From: Acidobacteriota bacterium
GTDB taxonomy: Bacteria; Acidobacteriota; Thermoanaerobaculia; Thermoanaerobaculales; Thermoanaerobaculaceae
Direction of reading: 5' to 3'
Length of the DNA stretch: 23,549 nucleotides
Assembly (NCBI GenBank): GCA_021782525.1
Contig: JAJXUY010000005.1
Location: forward strand, 1 to 23,549
Part shown: positions 1 through 9,932 of the stretch, piece by piece
Numbering within the stretch: the stretch's first letter is position 1
Layout of the letters: every line of letters starts with the position of its first letter
Position numbers and translations under genes: made by a program
The notes under the pieces: generated by a model
What the model was told of the DNA's origin: nothing
The model's input: the letters and a program-made list of their open reading frames with translations, nothing else
Database searches by the model: none

Positions 1-1415
<1,415 letters not shown>

Positions 1416-1420
1416 GAAGC

Positions 1421-1449
1421 CGGGGTCCCGGCCCCGGGGGCCGGGGTCC
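1421..1449 (+). terminator. GC hairpin after uvrA, possible terminator
   Basis: A perfect 9-bp inverted repeat, CCCGGCCCC (1427-1435) and GGGGCCGGG (1437-1445), starts 12 bases after the uvrA stop. With a realistic loop the stem is about 7 bp. No T-run follows, so intrinsic termination is only a suggestion. The motif GCCGGGGTCC also occurs as a direct repeat on either side. The remainder of 1450-1609, between the convergent uvrA and pbpC genes, shows nothing further that I can support. Confidence 0.35.
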
Positions 1450-1609
1450 GAGAGAGGTGGCAGGGTCACCAGCGTCGATCGCGCTGAGGCCGTCGGGTCC
1501 TTGCGCTCCCAGATGGTGCGGGCCGCGGCGTCTCTATCCGACGATGCCTACGCGCGTGAGCCGCGAGACCGCGCCCTGGCCCATCGCAGCCTGACGGTTG
1601 GCCTCGGGG

Positions 1610-4006
1610 TCACTGGACGGTGATGCGGACGGACGAGGACGCGATCCTCGTGAACGGGAGCCGGACCTGGAAGGTGTGCTCACCGGAGGCCAGCGGCCAG
1701 CGCACGTCGTACGGGTAGTCCGCCACCTTGAACGGCGCGCCGTCGACGTACCAGACGACCTGGGGCGCAGGAGGCTCGACCACGGCCCGGAGCGACAGCG
1801 TCCCCAGCTCGCTCGGCGTCTCGGGGTCGCGAAGCAGGCGAGTGCCGGTGCGAGGCGACGCGATGTGCAACCTGACCACTACGGGCGCCAAACCGGCCGC
1901 CGCCCCGGGCGCGTCCTGCAGGAGGCCCAGGCGAGCGAGCGCGCCGATGCTCGCCGGCGGCTGCGGCACGCCGTGGCTGGCAGCCCACGAGGCGTAGCGG
2001 GCCGGAAGGACGGTGAACGTCCGCACGTCGACGAAGCGCGCCGGTGTCCGGGAGGTGGCGACGGCGCCGGTGCGGGTGTCGACGGCGACCCGGAGGTGGG
2101 CGTCGCACACGGCGAGCGGCTCGGTGCCGGGGCGGAACCACTCGGACGTCGTGCGTTCGCAGAGCGGCGACGCCACCTTGCCGGTGACCGCGCAGAGGCG
2201 GACCTCGCGAAACCCCACCGGCGGCGGGAACGGGAGGTCCATCAGGCCGTCCTGCTGGTCGGCATGCAGCGAGAGCAGGACGCGATGGGCGATGAGCGCC
2301 GCGCTCGAGTACCCGGTGAGCCCGGTCATCGGGCGGTAATCGGCGCGCCCGACCCAGACGCCGACGAGGTAGCGCATCGAGTACGCCATCGCCCAGGCGT
2401 CACGCTGATCGGGCGAGGTGCCGGTCTTGACCGCGACCGGGAACGGGTACTCGGACGCCCCCATGCGCGGGAAGCTCGGCAAGCGGGCGAGCGGATCGGA
2501 GAGGAACAGTGAGATCTGGCGCACCGTGTCCTCGGAAAGCACGCGCCTCGGGCTGTGCTCCCGGGCCTGGAGGTACCAGACCAGGTCCCCGAAGCGGCCG
2601 TCGCCGGCGAGCACGGTGTACGCGTGGACCAGGCGCGTCAGGGTGACGGGCATGCCGCCCACGGCAAGCCCGAGCCCGAAGTAGCGCGCCGGCAGGCGGC
2701 CGTCTCCCACGCCCAGGTCGCGCAGAAAGGTGTACCCCTCGTCGATCCCGAGCCTGGCCAGAAGGTCCACAGCCGGCACGTTGCGGGAGTTGGCCAGGGC
2801 GGCGCGCGGCAGCAACGGACCCAGGTAGTCGTCGTCCGCGTTGACGATCCCGCCGGGCCCGCGCTGCAGGTCATCGAGGATCGTGCCCGGCGTGATCACG
2901 CCGAGATCGAGAGCGAGGGCGTAGAGCAGCGGCTTGAGGGTGCTTCCCGGGGAGCGCGGCAGGCGGGTGAAGTCGATCGCCCCGCGCCGCGGCCCGTCGA
3001 AGAAGTCGGTCGAACCGACGCACGCCACCACCTCGCGGGTGCGCCGGTCCACGACCATGACGGCGGCGTTGCCGGCGCCGAGGGCGTCCCAGTCGGTCAC
3101 GGCGTTGGCCGCGATCGCCGCGACCCGCTCCTGCAGCGCGAGATCGATGGTCGTGTCGATGATCCGGGGCTCGCTGTCGCCGCCTGCAGTGCGCTCCCGC
3201 AGCTCCCGCTCCCAGCGCAGGATCTCGTGCAGGGCCGGCACCGGCCGGGTTTCTCGCGTCGGCACGCGCAACCGGTCGAGCTGCGCCGCGGCGAGCTCGT
3301 ACTCGGCGGCGCTGACCACGCCCTGCGCACGCAGGAGCCCGAGCAGGCGATGGCCGCGCGCGATCGCGCGACCCCGACCCTCGTGGTCGAACGGGTTCAT
3401 CCTGGTCGGTGCCTGGGGCAGCGCGGCGAGAAATGCGATCTCGGCCCACGAGAGGTCTTCGAACGGCTTGTCGAGGTACCGTCGGGCGGCGTACGCGATG
3501 CCGTGGATGCGGTTGCCGTACGGCGCGAGGGTGAGGTACTGCCTGAGAACGGCCTGGCGGCCGTAGCGAGCGGTGAGGAAGACGCCGGTCAGCGCCTCGA
3601 CCGCCTTGCGGAGGTACGTCCTGCCGCCGGGTTTCTGCATGCGGGCGACCTGCATCGCGAGCGTCGAGGCACCCGACACCCGGCGGCCGTGACGGAGGTT
3701 CTGAACGAAGGCTCGAGCCAGGGCGAGCGGGTCGAGACCCGGGTGGCTCCAGAAGTGCCGGTCCTCGAGGGCGATCGTCGCCGCGACCACCCGGCGGGGC
3801 AGTTCCGCGACCGGCCAATAACCCAGCTCCTGGCCGGGCACCAGGCTGACCTCGGCCAGGAACACGCCGTTGCGGTCGCGCAGCAAGACGGTGGCCGGCG
3901 GTGCCGTGAGGCGGGCGCGCCACGCGGCGGCCGCGACGACGACGAGGCAGCCCAGGCTCGCCAGGCCCCCCACCGCCGCCACCGCACGCGTCACGCCTCG
4001 CGGCAT
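1610..4006 (-). CDS. pbpC: Penicillin-binding protein 1C (bifunctional transglycosylase/transpeptidase family)
   Basis: This is a class A PBP of the PBP1C type, 798 aa, membrane-anchored with its catalytic domains in the periplasm. A TM helix lies at residues 7-29. The GT51 glycosyltransferase carries the catalytic EDRHFWSHPG (Glu81) and SGASTLAMQ (111-119). The transpeptidase has SxxK (Ser355-Lys358), SRN (407-409) and KTGT (527-530), so both activities look intact. A C-terminal BiPBP_C-like beta domain spans about 705-798. The ATG at 4006 is preceded by GGAGG at very short spacing; a GTG four codons downstream is an alternative start. It lies 25 nt after the alpha-2-macroglobulin gene, the classic pairing in which PBP1C is thought to repair peptidoglycan after envelope breach while A2M traps proteases. 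It is the last gene of the operon. Confidence 0.95.
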   Translation of the reverse strand: MPRGVTRAVAAVGGLASLGCLVVVAAAAWRARLTAPPATVLLRDRNGVFLAEVSLVPGQELGYWPVAELPRRVVAATIALEDRHFWSHPGLDPLALARAFVQNLRHGRRVSGASTLAMQVARMQKPGGRTYLRKAVEALTGVFLTARYGRQAVLRQYLTLAPYGNRIHGIAYAARRYLDKPFEDLSWAEIAFLAALPQAPTRMNPFDHEGRGRAIARGHRLLGLLRAQGVVSAAEYELAAAQLDRLRVPTRETRPVPALHEILRWERELRERTAGGDSEPRIIDTTIDLALQERVAAIAANAVTDWDALGAGNAAVMVVDRRTREVVACVGSTDFFDGPRRGAIDFTRLPRSPGSTLKPLLYALALDLGVITPGTILDDLQRGPGGIVNADDDYLGPLLPRAALANSRNVPAVDLLARLGIDEGYTFLRDLGVGDGRLPARYFGLGLAVGGMPVTLTRLVHAYTVLAGDGRFGDLVWYLQAREHSPRRVLSEDTVRQISLFLSDPLARLPSFPRMGASEYPFPVAVKTGTSPDQRDAWAMAYSMRYLVGVWVGRADYRPMTGLTGYSSAALIAHRVLLSLHADQQDGLMDLPFPPPVGFREVRLCAVTGKVASPLCERTTSEWFRPGTEPLAVCDAHLRVAVDTRTGAVATSRTPARFVDVRTFTVLPARYASWAASHGVPQPPASIGALARLGLLQDAPGAAAGLAPVVVRLHIASPRTGTRLLRDPETPSELGTLSLRAVVEPPAPQVVWYVDGAPFKVADYPYDVRWPLASGEHTFQVRLPFTRIASSSVRITVQ

Positions 4007-4031
4007 CGCGCCTCCGGCCCCACCGTCGCGG

Positions 4032-7000
4032 TCACGGCTTCCGGTTCACGTCGATCCTGGCGCCCGACCCGTTACCGCGAACGGCGCCGTCGTACATCAG
4101 CTCGGCCCGCGCCGGCGGCTGGATGAAGCTTCCCGGGATCGTGGCCCGGGTGCGGAAGTAGAAGTCGTACGTGCCCTTGGGCAGCGAGTTGTAATAGTAG
4201 GCGACGCTGTCGTCCAGGTACGCCACGTACGTCGGGGTCAACGTGAGCGAACCGGTGGGCCTGGCCTCCGGCGGCGCCGTCGTGAGGTTAGGGTTGAGCG
4301 GTTCCATGCCGGCCGCCAGCGGCACCACGATCGCGACGTAGCAGCGGGCGGCGGGGTTGACCACCTGGACGTGATCCTCGACGACCTCGCCGACGCCGAA
4401 GCCGACGGTCTGCCCGGCCTCCCCGAGCATGATCTTCTCGGGCGGTTGCCCGCCGCCGAGCTGGCGCAGCAGCTCCCGTGAGACGACGAAGCCCGCGGCT
4501 TCGGGTGCGACCTTGCTCCCGTCCGCGCTGGGGACGTAGGCGGATTCGACCCGCACGACCACCGGCGCCGGGCCGCCGGGATCCAGGGCCACCTCGCCGG
4601 CGCCCGTCCGGTTGGAGACGACCGCGCCGACCGGGTGCTCCGGTCCGAGCGTCACGGTCGTGCGGTCATCGCCGAAGCGGACCACGGCGGTGTGGGGCGC
4701 GGTGTTCGCGAACGGCGGTTGCAGCCGCTCGGCGAGCGCGAGGAGCGCCGCAGCGTTGGCGTTGGTCGTGCCCCAGCCGTCGTCGCGGCCGAGAGTGACG
4801 AGGCCGTCGATGAGGACCTGCAGGCGAGCGTTCTTGGGGTCGGTCCGCTCCAGGCCGCGAGCGACCTCGGCGACGGTGCGCGTCTCGCTGGGCAGGATGA
4901 GACCGTTGCGCGCGTGCGTCGTCGCCTGCAGCCCGCCATACGTCTCCCGGCCCTGCCAGAGTCGCACCACGACCCCGTTCCACAGGCGCGCGGCGAGCTC
5001 CTTGCTGGTGGCCGACGAGACGTCGCCGTTGCTGGCGAACGACTCCAGGATGGCCGCGACGGCCTCGAGGTCGAGGAACTGCGCCTTGCGCGCCAGCTCC
5101 GCGGCGTAGCCGGGGTTGAACCTTCCGGCCTGGGCGAGCGCCACCAGCGCCCAGCAGCGTTCGGTGAACGCCTCACCGTCGATGAAGCGGGAGTAGTCGG
5201 AGCGCAGCGACTTCTCGAGGCTGTCGGTCAGCGTCGCGAGGAGCTTGGGGTCGACCTGGTAGCCCGCGTCCTTGGCCTCGACGAGGAACTGCACGACCCA
5301 CGCCGTGAGCGAGACGTAGCCTGTCGATCCGGGCCAGTACGCAACGAGCCCGGCGTTGTCCACGACGCCCGGGATCCACTCGAGCGTCTGGCGGACGGCC
5401 CGGTCGAGCTCCTCGTCCGAGCCGCCCTGCTGGAGCACGGCGCGGAGCTTCCTGAGGCCGAGCTCGGCGCGCGCGCAGCTGATCCGCTGCTCGGTGCAGC
5501 CGTACGGGTACGTGAGCAGGAAGTTCAGCCCGGCGGCCATCCGCACCAGCCCGGGTTGGTCGGAGAGCAGGACGGATCGCCGCACGCTCCCGGGCCGGGC
5601 CTCCTCGGGAAGCGCGGGTATCGCGAGCGGTTTCCCGGCCTCCAGCTCGGTGAGCTGGCGCCGCACGACCGGGGTGCGGTCGTCGCGGATCGGCAGCCTC
5701 ACCTCGAACCCGTCGCGCGCACCATCGGAGGTGCGCTCGACGCCGACGCGGAACAGCACCTCCTGGTAGGCAAGGACGCCCTTGTCGTTCAGCGGCGGCA
5801 TCGGAACGCCGACGCTGAAATCCAGGCGCTCCGGGCGGTTGGCAACCCACGTCAGATCTCGCGTTGCGGGTCCCGCAAGCTCGATCCCCTGCGCCTGGAT
5901 CTCGGCCTTGCCCGGCCCGCCCTCGCCCTCGACGACGCGGCCGATCGCCGCGGCCGTGAAGTGATCACCGGGGCGCACGAAGCGCGGCAACGCCGGCTGC
6001 ACGATCACCGGCAGCCGGACGGCGACCTGCGAGGTTCCGACCCCGAAGCGGTCGGGCCCGGACGCCGCCTTGGCCCGGAGCATGAAGTTGGTCAGGTTGT
6101 CCGGCAGCTCGACGGTCACCGTCACGGTGCCGTCGCGGCCAACCTCGATGGCCGGGTTGTAGTACGGCACGGTCTTGAAGTTCTTCCGCACGGTCATACG
6201 GGCGAGCAGGCCGTGGTCGCGCGCTCCGCCGTCGCCGCCGGGAAGCTCCGCGAACGCGAGCTCCCCGAAGGCGAGGTTCCGCGTGTCGCGCACCACCAGA
6301 CGCGAGACGACCGGCGTGATGAAGTCCGGGAGCGGATCCAACCGTTGCTCCTTGCCGAGGGCGAGCACCGCTTGATCGACGAGCCAGAGCGTGACCTCGC
6401 CGGAGAGCGGCTTGCCGTGCGGGTCCGCGAGGCGGATCGTCACCGGGAGCTTCTGGCCCGGCAGCGCCCGCGCGGGATGCTCGAGCTTGACCTCGACGCG
6501 GTTGTCCACCGGGTTGACGTTCAACCACGCGGTGGCCGCCATGGTCGCCGGCTTGCCGAGGTCGCTGGTGCTGCCCGGGCCGGGCGACGTCCCGGGGACG
6601 CGGCCGCGCATGAGCACGAAGTGAACCGGGAGCTGCGGCACGTAGGTGGAGCGGATCGGGACCGGGAACGAGGCCGCGCCGCCCGCGACGGCGACCCAGC
6701 GGTACTCGTTTCCCTCCGGCGTCTCGACGATCGCGAGCGCGGCTGCCTTCTGGAACGGGCTCTGGAGCACCAGGTTGGCGGTGTCGCCCGGATCGTAGGC
6801 GGCCTTGTCGCGGCTCACAGTGAAGACGGGGGTGGTCGGCTTCGACCAGTTGAGCGGCTCGTCGCCGCCGGCGTAGAGGTCGAGCGAGACCGTCTGGCTG
6901 CGCCCCAGCCGGTCGGCCGCCTCCAGCTCCACGACGTAGACCCCGGCCGTCTTGATCGGGATCGACAGCGTGCGGACGTCCACGCCGCTCGTGAACTTGG

Positions 7001-9932
7001 TCTCGAACACCTTCTCGTCGACCACGTCGGTCACGTAGCGCGCCTTCCCCTCCGAGAAGTCGCTCGCTTGCAAGACGGAGTGCCACTCGCGGTGGAGCAT
7101 CCGCACCGTGACGACCTGTCCCGCCAGCGGCGCGTCGTCGTGCCCGAGGACGATGATCTCCGGCTCGATCGCCTTGGCGCGCTCGATGAAGCGGGGCAGC
7201 TTGAGCCCGAGCACGAACGGCGGCAGCGCGACGACCTGCTCGACGGCCGTCACGGTCTGGTCGTTGACACCGGTGACCGTGGCCTCCACGACGTAGGTGC
7301 GCGGTTGCGCGGTCACCTCGGCGGCCGGGTTGATCGTGAGCGATGCGCCGCCGTCCTGGTCGGTGAGCTCGTCGCGCTCCAGCGTGGACGACGACTCGAA
7401 GCGGCCGCCCGAGGAGTAGCGGGCGTCCGAGGAGAAGTTGAACCCGGGGCGCCCCTTGGGGGCCCAGGTGTAGGGAAACTGCGTGACCCGCCAGCGCACC
7501 GGGCGCGCCGCGACCTGGCCGCCTGCGTAGTAGGTCGCAGTTAGGCTGGCCTTGAACTCGCGGTCGAGCGGCGTGCGGTCGGGAGTGTGGAGCTGGACCT
7601 CGAACTCGGGGATGCGGTACGCCTCCATCCGGAACGAGACCCGGGCGAGGGTTCGCGGAGGGGAGCCGTTCTCATCGAAGCGGGCGTGGTAGATGCCGGT
7701 CGGCAGCTTTTCGGCGGCAAACGCTTGATAGAAGCTGCCGATCGGGGTCAGCACGACCGGGTAGCGCCAGACGAGGTTGCCGGGGCCCTCGACGACGACG
7801 GTCCCGGCCGTGGCTGACGGCGTCAGCGTGCCGTGCTCGCGGATCCGCACATAGCCCTTGATGTGGACGGTCTCCTCCGGCCGATACACCGGGCGCTCGG
7901 TGAAGAGGTGGCACAGCGTCTGCGGCGCCGCCTGACGGCCGGCGAGAAGCTCCTGCGTCCACTGCAGCCAGCTCTGATGCGTCGGGCTCCAGCGGCCGTC
8001 GGCGTACCCGTCGGGCGCGCGGTTCGGGTCGAGCACGAGCACATCGGTCGCGTCGTGCACGACGATCCGCCGCACCTGGACCCGGCGGTGCGGATCAGGA
8101 CCCGGCGCCTGCCACCGGACCGCCCCGGCGGCGTCGGTGACGCCGTCGAACAACGTCTCCCAGGTCGTCGTCATGCCGTCGTTGACGGACCCCTCGACGC
8201 GGACATGCGCCCCGGCGAGCGGCGCGCCGGAGGAGAGAGCGGTGACGACGAAACGGACCGCGGTCGGTTCCTCGACGGTTGCCAGCGCAAGGTCGGTGAC
8301 CTGGACGCGCATCCAGGAGCGTACGCTGCCGCCGTCGAGCCGGCGGATCCCGACGAGGTAGGTGCCCGGCTGGCCGCGGCCGCCGGCGTACGCGAGGTGG
8401 GGCTCGAGGTCGAGCCCGAACGTCGCGGCGCCCCCTTCCCGGCGCAGCGGCAGGTTGACGATCCTCGAGACGGCGGGCGTGCCGAGCGATTGGATCTCCA
8501 GGGCCAGCTCGCGGCTGTCGATCGACCGATCGGGGGCCGAGTACGGTCCGGGCTGCTCGCCGGGGCCCGGCGGCCGGTCGCCCTCGGTGACGTCGACCGG
8601 TCGGTCGGGGAACGGCCAGAAGGAGCGGTCGAGCGGGTCGATGCGGTGGATCCGAAGGTCGACCCGCTCGTCGCCGCGCCCCGCCAGAAGGATCATCTGC
8701 GGGCCGAACCGCTCGAGGATCCCGCGGGAGGCGCCGAGGTTGAGGTAGGCGGCCTTGCGCGGGAACGCGATGTAGACCTCGCTCTCGCCGCGCATGTCGA
8801 GCGCCCGGCCGCTCGAGTCCTTGAGCGGTGTGGGGGCCAGGGTGACGCGGTACAGGGTCTCCGCGGCGAAGTTGCCCTTGACTGCGAGGACGCCGTTGCC
8901 AACCGTGTAGGAGAGGTTGTCGACGGCGGGGGTGAGGCGGACCAGGTTGCGCGCCTCGATGGGACCGAGGCCGCTCGGCTGCGCGGAGAAGCGGATCACG
9001 AGGCGGTGGTTGTTCGGGTCACAGCGAAGCGCCTGCTCGGGGGCGTAGCGGTTCCCCTCGGGTGTCACGGGAACCTGGGCCGCGTCGCACCCGAACGAGG
9101 CCACGCGGAACGGCTCTGCGGTCGAGAACGTGACGTCGGTGAACGAGAGCGCCGGGTCGTCCTCGACCGAGAGGCGGAGGTGGACGATCGCTCGGGTCCC
9201 GAGCGGGATTGGGGCCTTGAGGTTGAGGACGTATTGGGCGGAGTCCGAGCCGCTTCGGCGCTCGATCGCCTTGAGTGTGAAGTCGTCGCCCTTCAGCCAC
9301 CGGCTTCCCTCTGGCCCGATCCCGGGGAGCGGGCGGAGCTCCACGGTCACCATCCGCACCAGCGCCTGCTCGTCGAGGGGCTCGGCGAACGTCAGCGAGA
9401 TCGCCTCGACCGCCTCGAGGCGCTCGGCGTTGTTCGCCGGGATCGTGGCGATCGGCGGCTCCATGAGCGTGGCCAGCCGGGCCGTGGTCCCCTCCGCCGT
9501 CCAGGTGAACCGTGCCAGCGGAGGCCACGGCTCGGCGGGGCGGAACTGGAGCGTGCGGGCGTCGATCCAGGTGAACGCGCCCGGGTGCGAAGGGCTGGCG
9601 GTCACGAGACGCTCGGGGTGGTCCTCGGGGCCGCCCGTGGCGGGCCCCACGTCGTGGGCGAAGAACACGGTCACCGGGTCCCATCGCCGCAGGAAGCGGT
9701 CCGGGACGACGACCGTACCGGTGGCCCCGGCGGGGCGAACGAGGGGCGGTGTGTAGGCCGGAGCCTGGCCCCGCGGTGGGCCGGACGCCAGAACCGGCGG
9801 CACGGCGGCCAGTGCCAGGACGACGCCTGCGAAACGCTGTGTCAAGACTCTCATGGCTCTCGCCTTTCCCGCTTTCCGCTCGCTCGACGAGATGATCGTG
9901 TCCGTGGCTGCCCTGCCGCCGGCGCCGGTCAT
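4032..9932 (-). CDS. Bacterial alpha-2-macroglobulin with thioester motif (YfhM-like)
   Basis: This 1966-aa exported protein should act as a suicide protease trap in the periplasm. A signal peptide (MRVLTQRFAGVVLALAAVPP) begins at residue 27. Macroglobulin domains follow, with the A2M_N hallmark PVYRPEETVHIKGYVR near 680 and the A2M core (ELPDNLTNFMLRAKA) near 1270. The thioester motif YPYGCTEQ has its Cys at residue 1479 (5496-5498), followed by the helical thioester domain and a C-terminal FRTRA...PPARAELMY segment typical of the family. The start at 9932 has a strong GGGAGG six bases upstream and overlaps the preceding stop as ATGA, implying translational coupling. The ATG at 9854 would give a cleaner signal peptide but has a weaker ribosome site. 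There is no lipobox cysteine, unlike the E. coli lipoprotein version. Confidence 0.93.
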   Translation of the reverse strand: MTGAGGRAATDTIISSSERKAGKARAMRVLTQRFAGVVLALAAVPPVLASGPPRGQAPAYTPPLVRPAGATGTVVVPDRFLRRWDPVTVFFAHDVGPATGGPEDHPERLVTASPSHPGAFTWIDARTLQFRPAEPWPPLARFTWTAEGTTARLATLMEPPIATIPANNAERLEAVEAISLTFAEPLDEQALVRMVTVELRPLPGIGPEGSRWLKGDDFTLKAIERRSGSDSAQYVLNLKAPIPLGTRAIVHLRLSVEDDPALSFTDVTFSTAEPFRVASFGCDAAQVPVTPEGNRYAPEQALRCDPNNHRLVIRFSAQPSGLGPIEARNLVRLTPAVDNLSYTVGNGVLAVKGNFAAETLYRVTLAPTPLKDSSGRALDMRGESEVYIAFPRKAAYLNLGASRGILERFGPQMILLAGRGDERVDLRIHRIDPLDRSFWPFPDRPVDVTEGDRPPGPGEQPGPYSAPDRSIDSRELALEIQSLGTPAVSRIVNLPLRREGGAATFGLDLEPHLAYAGGRGQPGTYLVGIRRLDGGSVRSWMRVQVTDLALATVEEPTAVRFVVTALSSGAPLAGAHVRVEGSVNDGMTTTWETLFDGVTDAAGAVRWQAPGPDPHRRVQVRRIVVHDATDVLVLDPNRAPDGYADGRWSPTHQSWLQWTQELLAGRQAAPQTLCHLFTERPVYRPEETVHIKGYVRIREHGTLTPSATAGTVVVEGPGNLVWRYPVVLTPIGSFYQAFAAEKLPTGIYHARFDENGSPPRTLARVSFRMEAYRIPEFEVQLHTPDRTPLDREFKASLTATYYAGGQVAARPVRWRVTQFPYTWAPKGRPGFNFSSDARYSSGGRFESSSTLERDELTDQDGGASLTINPAAEVTAQPRTYVVEATVTGVNDQTVTAVEQVVALPPFVLGLKLPRFIERAKAIEPEIIVLGHDDAPLAGQVVTVRMLHREWHSVLQASDFSEGKARYVTDVVDEKVFETKFTSGVDVRTLSIPIKTAGVYVVELEAADRLGRSQTVSLDLYAGGDEPLNWSKPTTPVFTVSRDKAAYDPGDTANLVLQSPFQKAAALAIVETPEGNEYRWVAVAGGAASFPVPIRSTYVPQLPVHFVLMRGRVPGTSPGPGSTSDLGKPATMAATAWLNVNPVDNRVEVKLEHPARALPGQKLPVTIRLADPHGKPLSGEVTLWLVDQAVLALGKEQRLDPLPDFITPVVSRLVVRDTRNLAFGELAFAELPGGDGGARDHGLLARMTVRKNFKTVPYYNPAIEVGRDGTVTVTVELPDNLTNFMLRAKAASGPDRFGVGTSQVAVRLPVIVQPALPRFVRPGDHFTAAAIGRVVEGEGGPGKAEIQAQGIELAGPATRDLTWVANRPERLDFSVGVPMPPLNDKGVLAYQEVLFRVGVERTSDGARDGFEVRLPIRDDRTPVVRRQLTELEAGKPLAIPALPEEARPGSVRRSVLLSDQPGLVRMAAGLNFLLTYPYGCTEQRISCARAELGLRKLRAVLQQGGSDEELDRAVRQTLEWIPGVVDNAGLVAYWPGSTGYVSLTAWVVQFLVEAKDAGYQVDPKLLATLTDSLEKSLRSDYSRFIDGEAFTERCWALVALAQAGRFNPGYAAELARKAQFLDLEAVAAILESFASNGDVSSATSKELAARLWNGVVVRLWQGRETYGGLQATTHARNGLILPSETRTVAEVARGLERTDPKNARLQVLIDGLVTLGRDDGWGTTNANAAALLALAERLQPPFANTAPHTAVVRFGDDRTTVTLGPEHPVGAVVSNRTGAGEVALDPGGPAPVVVRVESAYVPSADGSKVAPEAAGFVVSRELLRQLGGGQPPEKIMLGEAGQTVGFGVGEVVEDHVQVVNPAARCYVAIVVPLAAGMEPLNPNLTTAPPEARPTGSLTLTPTYVAYLDDSVAYYYNSLPKGTYDFYFRTRATIPGSFIQPPARAELMYDGAVRGNGSGARIDVNRKP

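Noticed and set aside
4635..7544. A plus-strand open frame of about 970 codons opposite the A2M gene
   Set aside because: Antisense shadow of the well-supported A2M coding strand, with Arg/His/Glu-rich composition and no recognisable motif.
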